64,000 bases of DNA from Camarhynchus parvulus (taxonomy: Eukaryota > Chordata > Aves > Passeriformes > Thraupidae): assembly GCF_901933205.1 (NCBI RefSeq), contig NC_044577.1, forward strand, positions 5,467,321 through 5,531,320. Reading direction: 5' to 3'. Each line of letters opens with the position of its first letter. Positions within the stretch are counted from its first letter, which is position 1. Below, piece after piece: positions 54,037 through 64,000 of the stretch. Below the pieces are notes generated by a model. It saw only the letters and a list, made by a program, of their open reading frames with translations. It was not told the DNA's origin and searched no databases. Both the position numbers and the translations under genes were made by a program.

Positions 54037-57000
54037 TTGCAGGGTGGATCTGGAGCAGCAGAACTCTTGTGGATCGGAGTCTGGTTTAGCACTGTAACAA
54101 AAAACATTCTTCTCTTCTTACTAATGTCACTATGGAACAAGCAAATTTATTTTATTTGAAGAGAGCTTGGTGTTGGGCAGTTTGTTCTATAAAACAGTGG
54201 GTAAGGCTGTGTCAGTGCACCTTTTCCTTTGGGGCACAGGCACACAGAGGTGGAGTGCCTGCTCCCCTCCCTTGTGCTCCCTCTCATTTTGCAAACAGGA
54301 GCCCAAGTGTGTTGAGAGGGATGGAAATGATGTTTTACCTTGTCACCTTCAAATGAGACAGCACCAAGAGCTGTACACAAGAGCTGTACTCAAGTGTTGT
54401 CACTCCAGTGCAGCTGGGTTTGTGTCATTACAGCAAAGATGAGAACAGAAATAGCCAAGAAGGAGCTGGTGTGTTATGGGATGGCAGCAAGTATTGCATA
54501 CATGACAGTTAAGTCTCTGTCTCCTGCAGAAACAATAGAGATCTCTCAGTAAAAGAGAACAAAGAAATACTGTATTACACAAAGGAGACAGGGTGAAATT
54601 CTCCTGTACCTGAAGTGTCAACTGCACACTGCAGCTTCTCTAAGTGAGGGGAAGAAAAGCTTGGTTTTTTCCCCTCCAAACAGATGTCCTGTCAGATTGA
54701 GATTTAAATGCTCAGCTACCCTACAAAAAACAGACCTATCCTAATACATGCATGAAAGATTTCTTTTTTATTTAAAAAAAATCCCAACTTTGGTAGGAAT
54801 GTTTTGGTGGATTGTGTTTTTGATGACAAATAGAAGCAATACACCAAATTCTCATATATTTTTTCCTTTTTTACCCCCCTCAGATTTTAATAATATGTAC
54901 AAGTTACTATATAATTTTTCTTTTCTTCCCAAGGAGAAGGAATGTAAGCTTAAAATTAGCATCTTGGTGGAAGGACTATGGCTTGTAGAAAATCCAAGAT
55001 TTCTTGGCCTCTGGAGGGGCCACATGGCTTTGAATGCTGGCAGAGGTGATTGCAAAAAAAACCAGAGCTCCTGACCTGGCATTTGGAAGCAGTTCAAGAG
55101 AGTGTCCCAGGTATTGATCCAAATGTGTTTGACTGGAATGTTAAAACTGATGGCTGCAGGTAAGATTTCCCGTGGTCTCTCCTCAGGCAGCGTGGTTTCT
55201 GCAGAAGGTTCTCAGGATGAGAAAGAACTTTCTGCAAGGTAAAAAAGACACCAGAGGTTGAGGCAGCAGTGCTGTTTGGGGTAGTCTGACCAGCTGAGTG
55301 CCTGCTCATATATTGTTCCCCTTGACATTTTCTTGTCACATGGATTAGCTTTGCTTCTCTCCACTAAAGTATGAGTGGAACAAAGGGTGTCATTTGGTAT
55401 CCAACGGTCACTTCAAAAAATTCTGACTAAAGATTTGGGTGCTATTGAAAGTGGTCATATTAGATTGATTTGGACTGCAGGTCCTAGGTAATAGAGAAAA
55501 GATAAAGAGTCAGATCCAGCTAAAACTCTCGCGTTCTTTCTAAAAATAAATTTTAAAAAATGGAAAAATTCAAAAGTTGGCTTGGGAGTGATAATTAGGG
55601 TACTTGTTTTGTTGAAACTAAGTTTTTTACAATATTTGGCTTAGTAATGTAAGCTGTGTGTGTATCCTTTAGCCTCCTTATCTCTCTATCCTCCTCTCTC
55701 TATCCTTAGACTCCTTTAATCATCCCTTTAGTGATGCTATTTAGGTTTATATTTTCTTTCATCAGACTTTGGCAGTTTAAGCTCTTTTTTTCCTTCTGTG
55801 TTTCCTTCTACAAAACCAAATGAAACCCTAAACCAGAGCAGCAGGGTTTACAAAATACATGCCAAGCTCACTTAAAAAAACAAGGAACAGTTGTTTTGTT
55901 CTTATTTTATGATGAAAATAAAAACCCCTCTGGTTTTTATATTAGAAAAATCAAGGGAACTTTCTCAGTGTTGCTAGCGTTGAAATACAAAATTTAATGT
56001 TGTTTTAAAATGGGAACACTGCATTTGGCTCAAATGAGAAGCTGGGTGGTAATGGGTTAATTCATAATTGATGTTAATTACAACTTGTAACTCCTTGCCT
56101 ACCAGACACAGTTTTACTGGGGACAAATGAAGTGGGGCTGACCTAATTAGTCTCTCATGTTGTCCCTTGTCACATAATGGGGTTGATCAGCTCATTCCTT
56201 AATTGCTTGTCCTTGTGGTGCTGCAGAGAGAATCCTTCTATTCATGGAAATGCAAAGTACATTTATAAAAATAGACCTTTCACTTATTGAGTTCTAAAGC
56301 ATTTCAATTTCAAGAGAATAGAAAAACCTAGAATTCAAAATGTGGTTTGTGTTCTGTTACCTTGTTTCTGCCTTCACCAGTTTGCAAATACTGGGTTGGG
56401 CTGGTTTGCTGGAGGGACCTTTGCTCTCCAGGGATTACTAGTTCCAGTGCCTCATTGTTTTTTCATTGAGGATTTTCTTTTAACATATTCTTGTATTAAC
56501 AAATTAAATCTTTAGGTTTTGTCCATTAGTACTATTTTAAAGGAACTGCTGGGTACCGCCTATGTATTTGTTTATTTTCGCTTTGGACTTGTACTGTGGA
56601 GCAGACTGACAACTGTCCCAGATAATACTTTTTATTGGCAATGTTCAGCTCAGGTTCATGTTGGGCCAGTCTGAGGGTGAAGGTCCTAATTCCAGGAAGA
56701 AATTTGTAATTTCTCTGGATAATCCCCATTTAGAAATTATTCAGGGGTATGCTTCTTTGAGATGACAGGTTTAAATAATATAGACTTCAGTGTAGGCTTC
56801 ACAGGAGGCCTGGAGCTTACTTTATGCATCAGTGTCTTGCTGGATAGAAAAAAACCACCGGTGAATATCAGAATATAATTTTTTGATAACAAGAAAATAG
56901 AAAGGTTTTAAATTCTTTTGGTGCATATTGTACTACCTGTACTGGTATTACAAAACCTGCATATGCTTGCATGCGTTCATGTGCAGAATTAACCTGTCCT

Positions 57001-60000
57001 TTTGTGGTTTTCAGATGTGAAAACTTGTTTGCAAATATGCAAAGTAATGCATATGTAGCAGAGATTTTATCCCAGTCTTGTGTGAAAATCAGCAAAAAAG
57101 TGGTTTATGTTGAAATTCAAGTGTGTTTCGGTTTTTTTTTCCATGTTTGCAATCCGAGTACAAGGTTGTTACACCTAAAGTGTATGGAAGAGGGTCTGTT
57201 CTCTAGGTAATTCTTTTTAAAATACACCCAGCAATGGTTTAAGCTAACAAGACTGTAGAAATAAACTCTGTCCTATCATTAGCTCTTTATGCTCCATTAG
57301 TTCCAGCATTTGGGATCGGAATGCCAGTCCTGGCCAGGGTTATGTTCTGCAGTGCTGTCTCTCCTGGTGCAGTGCTGACTCTGCCATTCTCCCCCAAGGA
57401 CTGCAGGCTGGCACGGGTGGCAAACACATAATTCCCATTGCATGTGCAGAGCCAGGAGCCAGGGAAACAGCCTGACTAAATGCTTGGATCTCAACCAGTG
57501 GTGCAGCAGACTGATGCAGGTCCTGGGAGTGAAAACTGTTGCTGTATATTCATCAGCTGAAAACACCGTGAGCTTCAGGAATCAATACTTAGAAAAAGAA
57601 ACTGAGTATTCATCAGGTTTCCCCTCTTGGGTTTAAAAGCATCAGGATTAGCACACCTGTGAGTAATGAAGGTATTTGTTACTAATAACAATTAGTGATT
57701 TTATGCTGAAGGACGCATGTGGCACTTTTGTTTTGAGCTGGTGAGTTCCTTGGCAGCAGCAGCCAATAAAAGTGGATAGAAATGTCCAGTACCAGTAGCA
57801 AGGGCTCTTGTAGGTCAGTTTTTCTGACTGTGCTTTAAAGCTGAGGAAGTTGCATCAGCAGAGTTCCAGGTGTCCTTGAGAGCTTTGACACCAGCTTGGA
57901 GCCCCTTGCTGTCACCACAGTGTGTCATTGTGCCACTGTGGCTGTGGGCTGGCAGGACTCCTTTCCAGCCCTGCTCCTGCAAAAAGCTGCTCCCACTTGC
58001 ACAGCCCAGCTTCTGCTGCTTAAAAGCATTCTAATCTGTGGTTTTTTTTACCTTTCCAAAAGCCCACAGAGCGCACAGCTGTTCATCAGTGTGTGTGTGA
58101 CAGCTTAAATGGCTCTTGTCAACAGCTGCCCAGTTAGAAAAGTGGCAGTCCTCAATTGTGGTGTTGAAACAAAATGATCTCCAAACAAATCTTGTGTATT
58201 TCTTAAAATAGGATGTGAAATTGAAATCGCTGGAATGTATTTTGTGAGGTGGGAAACAATTCAAAGAATAATTTGTGCTCTATAACAGATCAACATAGAA
58301 AAAAAAAGTTAAGATTTTTAGAACTTGTTTTTGGAAGACCAACTTGTTCTTGGGCTTACCAGCAAAGTTCTGGCCCTACATGAATCCTATGGTTATACCA
58401 ACAGTGTTTGACAAAAATGGCCATGATATATTGTTGGTTTGGGGTTATGTGTAAATTACAAATGGGATGGGATTGTTAGGATGTGTTTTGAGCTATTTTT
58501 TAGCATTAGTTTAATTACATGTTTATGATAATGGGAAGATATTATTAGCTTATATTTTCGGTAGCAGATTAAGAATTTAATGTTACAACTTACTTTATAA
58601 GTTTTTTGACTAATTACACAAAGTAAAAGCCTATTGACAGTAGTTTTATTTAACTGCTATAAGCACACATATTTTTGGTTAAAATAATGTTTGCTTATTT
58701 TGAATACAATATCTGCTTGTAAGCCTTAAAACACAATGCATGGAGCTCCACTATTAAGCTTAGAACTTCCTCATATCCCATCAGGTTTACTTTTCTGCAG
58801 CTTAGGGAGCTATTCTAGACAAGCTTTAATACACAGACCATGTTCTATTTGTCCTTACTTTTCTGCTTCTTACATAATTTTTCTGCTGACCTATCTCATG
58901 GCTACTGCTTAGCTCCAATCACAGTTCCGCTGTCTCTGAGGCCTGCCTTCTGCAGCTTTCCCAAAACCCTCTGATTTTATAGATTCCTACAATGATATAA
59001 AGGGAGTAACCTTAGAAAAAGTAATATGTGTCAAATGAAGGAGAAGAAAAAGACAAAGTTTAATTTCCAACAGTTGCAGCAATATTTATTTCCTGAAATA
59101 CTCTTTGCTCAAACACTCACAGCAGAAAATTCAGCCTCCACTGAAACTAATCATGGGTAAACCACCAACTCCTGTGGGGTTTGACCCCTGCAGTTCTCAG
59201 ACACTGATTTCTGTGGGGAATTCAGATCTGCAAACTCTGAAAGTGAAAATTCACTGTGTTTTTTCCTGAATAGCTTTGTGAATAACTATTGAAATCCAGG
59301 ATGGATTTGTGTTTGCAAAGCATTTGCTAAAACATCATGTGGGGGGGAAGTGAATGGAAAAAAGTTTGGTAACTTTGGTAAAAGCTGAAGCATCATAAAG
59401 AATTCCTTGAACAAAGATTTATCCATCTACTTTAATGTAAACATGTCTGCTATGTGCAGGTGAAATCAGCCTCAAAACTATTCAAGTTCTCTCACACTTA
59501 CCATTCTCTCACTCGATGGTACAACTTCAAGTTGTTGGTAACTAATTCCAGAGTAGAGAAACACTTTGCTTACATGGAGAGAGAGCATGCATAAATAGAG
59601 TATCTGTCTTTTTTTGAAGAAGATAGAGCAATTAAAATCATTATAATTTATGCACATAATTAAGTGCATAATATGTGTATAATTTATGTGTAGACAGGGG
59701 AGGAAAATTCCTTTAATGGGGAAGTAAGGCTGAGAAAACTGAGAGGTGAGCTACTGATGTGAGAGATGACTGCAAATTTCAATTTCATGCTTTCCCTTTT
59801 CATATTCATTGTTGCTCTTTTATGAGCCTGCTTCTGTGGAAAAGTTAGTCCTGATCCAGACCTCTTTAGAGAAAAAGCCTGAAAATTAGAGTGGAAGTGT
59901 GATGACCTATGTGGGGAAAGAATTTGAAATGTTCTGTGTGTACAGTACATCCTTTTGTATCCTGTGGCTTCCTAGTACCACAGGGGTTACTTGGTTTTCT

Positions 60001-63000
60001 TTTTTTCTGATTTATTTTTCAAAAGTGGGTGATGTAATTTCAGACCAAATTGTAATTGCCAACCAAATACATAAATTCATGAGACCAAAAGGTTTTCCCT
60101 CTGTGAGGATGTTGCTGTCCTGGAAGTTTCTAGACACAACTGGAACCACTACTGATATAAAGCTCTCATGCAGGTCCATAAATTACCCTGTAAGCCTTTA
60201 TTAAACTGGAGGAAAGGGTGACCTACTTGATAAATAAGGACTGGACTGTGCTGAGCAGCCTGGAAACAGGTCAAGGAATGCTATAGCTGTTTTCTTGTAA
60301 CACATTAAAATACTGCCCTTCAGCACTTTTGGTGCTCATCTGTAGCCCAGAAAAAGAGCAATGCAACATAAACTCTCATCCCATCCTGTGCCTTTTGTTC
60401 TTTCTTAGTTTTTTTTTTATTTTTCTGAAACAGCTATCTCACTTTCCAGGGTCTTTCAAACAACACAAAAATGTATTTTAGGTGAACTGACAATCCATAC
60501 ATTGTGAACAAAGTCTCTGAGTGAGGAAAATCAAGAGATGAATGTTTTTCATTTCCAACATTACTTATCTTCAGGTCAGGACTATGGGTTATGAAGATTA
60601 GTATTTATTATGCTTCTTGGCTTTCAAGTAACTTTGTTTTGAGAGAAGGTAATTGTTTTTGCTGTAGCTGTTGTCTACAGGGCACTGAGTATCCCAGAGC
60701 AGCTGCCTTAGGTGTAATAAATACATGCACAGACAACCAGACCATGAATGTATTTTACCCTTTATCTGTGGGAACAGAAAACAGTGACTGTGTGGCATGG
60801 TAAGACCTAAATTAGTCTTTTGTGCCACTGGAATTTTATTTTTCTTTAATGAAACATTAATTCACTTGGCGTTTCTATGAGCAGCCACTGTTTTTCTTTC
60901 TTTCTTTCTAGTGAAGCAAAATCTTACAGTGCTGCACTTTGCCACCTTTTTTCCTTACTATTTTTGGGATGTCCTAATTGCTTTGAAAAGGAATTTACTT
61001 GCCATTCCACTTCTCTTGCCGGCTTGGGTAAAAATGGCTTTGTTGTATACCAAAAAAAATATATCATAAAAAGAAAAAAATAAAGGAAAAATTATATTAA
61101 AGAACATGCAGGTTAGAGAGTGATACAGCTGAGGGAGCAGAGGTTGTTGTCACAACTGTAAAAACAGCTGTACTGAGTTATATATATTATAATATTATAT
61201 TATAAATACAGCATAGTCTAAAGTATGAAAGGGAAGCAGAGTGGATGAAACTGGAGGATTTTATCTGTGCCACTCGAGGCAGATCTGTAGCACTGGGTGA
61301 AATGATGGTAATTTTTAAATAAATATCCCTTTGAGGTACTCCTTGAAAATGTGACCAACTTGCCAGCAAAGCTGTAAGGGAGAGCTGTGGAAACCAGAAA
61401 TATCCACTAAAGGCAGCTGGTTACAGCCTCTCTGCAGGGGCCCAGGGAACAAATGGATTTATTCCCAAAGGAATAAATTTGAACAAGTGAACAAATTTGA
61501 ACAAGTCCCTTAGATTTGCTTTAGGACTTTGGGTTAGGATCTGATTCTGTAAAATTCAGAGCAGCTTTAGGAGTGCTGATAAAACTCAGTCCCTGCATGA
61601 AGTCTGTGTCTGTATCACCTTTTGACAGCTTGCAAAGAGTTCTGCAGCTTGTTATGAATCCTAAACCCATCAGCCTCCTTCCTCCTTTTGTTTGAGAAAG
61701 AATTAAAGATTTAGCTGGGTTCTTATGAGTGTTGCTGGTTGTTGCACTGCACTGTGATTACTGATGGGTGGCTCTGCTTGCCAAAGACAGGACACTTGAA
61801 GTTCAGAAATGTGGCAATAGCGACCTTCAGGATGCTTTTGGGAGGACCAAAATCCTGCAGTGATGGATGCCAGGAATTGTGGGGCTCTAAACAGAGAGCA
61901 GTAAAAAGCTGTACTGGTGTGGCTATTGCTTGTAAGGTAAAATTCTCAGTTTGTTGCAATATGAGCCACAAAATGGAGGTGCTCAGTGTATCAATTTTAA
62001 CTTTCTCTGATCCTCAGTAAGAAATAGAATATGGTACATATAAATAGCCAGGGAACACCAAGGGGTAACAAGAGCTGTACAGATATTTTTCACAACTGAG
62101 GTGCAATTCAGGCTGTGTGGTTTCAGTCCAGTTTATCTGGAGGAAAACAAATCCACCTCCTGCAAACTTGGAATTCACTTGGGTAGATGCAATCCCATAG
62201 CCATTCTTTCCAAAGCTTATTTTCCCATTTTGTGCATGTGAACACAGATCCAGATGCTTGCTCTGCAGAAACATGGGTGCAGAAAACCAAGTTTAATTAA
62301 ACTTTAATAAAGTTTTAAATAAATGATTATTATAAGGCATTCTCATTAAAGCTTGACAGGAGATGATTTCATTATTTTCCTTGGGTTAGGAGTAGCTAGT
62401 TTATTACAAAGCCAGGAAAAACAATTAGCTTTAAAATTGAGGTTATGTAGTCCTTTTGTTTGCTGTCCCACCTACTGTTTGATGAAGATGAATCAATTCA
62501 CCCCCTGTTCTGCTCTGCAAATATGGAGGCTACAAAAGCCCCTCCATCTAAGCCTAAAGCACTTTTGCTCTTCCTGCAATGGGATCTGCCAGGACTTCTC
62601 ACCAGGTTGGATGCACTGGGCTCACTCTTTTCCACTCCCACATCTGAAGCTCTCAGTGGGATTGGCCAGGTGGTCTGAGGTGGGAATTTGCTCAGTGAGG
62701 ACTCTGGGGGTGCCAAGTGAGCTCCTTCCATGCACACTCTCCCAGTAGTCTGCATTGGGCATAGGAAGGGATAGCAGCTGGTGAAAGCACTGAGCACCTT
62801 TCCCTCACAATTTTAATGACACTAATTTAATCACTAATTTAATAATTGGATTAAAATTTTAATAAACTGTAATAATATGTGGCAACACCTAGGGTTCTGG
62901 TTTGGAAATATGATCTAGTTTAGCATAAACTCACCTTGAAGATGGCGGAACCTTCCTCAGTTTTAAGCTTTGGGTTGTCAGAGTATGTTCTTCGCAGTAC

Positions 63001-64000
63001 AACTTAATCTCTAAGTTTTTAAGAACCATAAAGCCCAAATCCAATAGTAATAGTTGGATAGTTTTTCTCTAGGCTAATTAGATAAATAAGAACTTGGGAG
63101 TTGCTTGGTTTTTGGGCAGCATGAAGGCCTTGCAGTATTTTTTTTTTTTTTATGGATGGCTGGGTCAGGGATCTCCATACCCATTTAATCTGTGACTCTT
63201 CTCCACATTCCATCTTTGCTGTCCTGCTGAACAATGAAATAAAAGAGGATAAAACCTCTGTGCTGAGAGCCTTTGTTTTCCAAAGAGCCTTCAGAGGAGT
63301 ATGGCACTGCCCACATCTGTGGTACCACTGCTGAAGCAACCAGTCTGTAACTTCAGGGCTCTGTAAAGAGGAAAGGAGAGCCCTGAAGCAAGAGGAACTT
63401 TTCCAATAGCAATGATGGAGTCCAAAAAAAAAGCTAATTAAAATATAAGCTTTGAAAACGTTTTTGCTTGCCCAAAAAGTACTGGGAGGTTGGCATGATG
63501 GTGCAAGCTAAAAGGCATTTTGCTGTTTGGCTTCATTGTGGTTAGAAATGGACTTCAGTGAAAGCAGCCACCAGGATGTGGTGTCTGTCAGCCTTTTGAG
63601 TGAGACTTGAGCTGACAAGGACCTCGGGAGAGGGCTGGAGAGGGTGAGACAGGACTCCCCTGTCCCTTTTGGTATTTATTGGAGGCTTTGGATCCGCCAC
63701 TTTCCAGCTGAAGAGCTCACATTTCACTCTTTCCACAGAGACTGCAATCAGTAGTAGCCCATTGAGCTAATTGTTTGCTTGTTTGTGTGTTTGGAAACAG
63801 CAAAATCAAGAGAGAAATGAACAGAGGCAGGCTGCATTCTTAACAGAGTCCCAGAAATAAGAGTAATTTTCTGTGTGTTGAATGAGCCTGCAGCCAAAGT
63901 CTCTTTTGTCTCAAAGTGACATATTAGTCTCTGAGTTCCTTGGAAAATGAGGAAAATTACTGGCCACTGGGGCCATTTATTTTTCTTTCTAGGTGTTTAA
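54037..64000. other. Intergenic sequence to the end of the window, no gene recognised
   Basis: Both strands were checked for conserved protein blocks and splice-bounded exons; none was found. Open frames of 60-130 codons overlap each other on both strands and lack domains. AT-rich stretches (for example 58300-58750) and scattered simple repeats are present. In human the gene downstream of ADARB1 is POFUT2; I do not see its exons here. Confidence 0.6.

Noticed and set aside
1..64000. CRISPR arrays, operons, ribosome-binding sites, bacterial mobile elements
   Set aside because: The window is vertebrate nuclear DNA with spliceosomal introns; no regularly spaced short repeats of CRISPR type exist.

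Overview
The window is a piece of a bird genome, most likely a songbird, in the sense orientation of one gene: ADARB1 (ADAR2), the adenosine-to-inosine RNA-editing enzyme of the nucleus. The bird assignment rests on many 3' fragments of CR1 LINEs in both orientations and on LTRs of avian ERV type, with the ADARB1 protein itself as support. Nine coding exons (5469-38324) join in frame to give 699 residues, two fewer than the usual 701-residue mammalian short form. They carry both double-stranded-RNA-binding domains, the whole deaminase domain, the zinc ligands, the catalytic Glu, the base-flipping Glu and the natural stop. The transcription start and any earlier 5' UTR exons lie to the left, outside the window.

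Layout: 1-1429 is upstream gene or intron sequence. 1430-1529 is an alternative coding exon that reads in frame into the first constitutive coding exon and adds exactly 49 residues with an Arg/Lys-rich R-domain motif, as in the mammalian ADAR2R isoform. 5422-5496 is the first coding exon (MDVDDEENM). 11285-12216 is one large GC-rich exon with both dsRBDs. 19667-23151 holds four deaminase exons, 31210-31391 and 36577-36755 two more, and 38148-38324 the last coding exon. The intron after 31391 uses a GC donor. From 38325 there is a long 3' UTR of uncertain end (candidate poly(A) signals between 42.6 and 44.1 kb). From about 44 to 64 kb I see no gene, only CR1 scraps, LTR sequence and simple repeats.

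The most interesting system is the gene's self-editing switch. An AA dinucleotide at 11236-11237 lies exactly 47 nt upstream of the normal acceptor of the dsRBD exon, where rat and mouse ADAR2 edit their own pre-mRNA to make an AI (= AG) splice acceptor. About 1.27 kb upstream, at 9904-9955, is an intronic segment that can pair with 11221-11272 over about 52 nt (44 of 52 positions by Watson-Crick or G-U pairs). Both arms sit inside a long intron that otherwise shows nothing recognisable. Using the edited acceptor shifts the frame and ends translation at a TGA that overlaps an in-frame ATG (TGATG), which would lower production of full enzyme when editing activity is high.

Mobile elements: about sixteen CR1 fragments (one with reverse-transcriptase coding remains whose catalytic Asp pair is lost), a tandemly amplified CR1 tail in the last intron, a complete 451-bp solo LTR with perfect terminal inverted repeats and a 4-bp target duplication at 53582-54032, and two or three less certain LTR-like segments.
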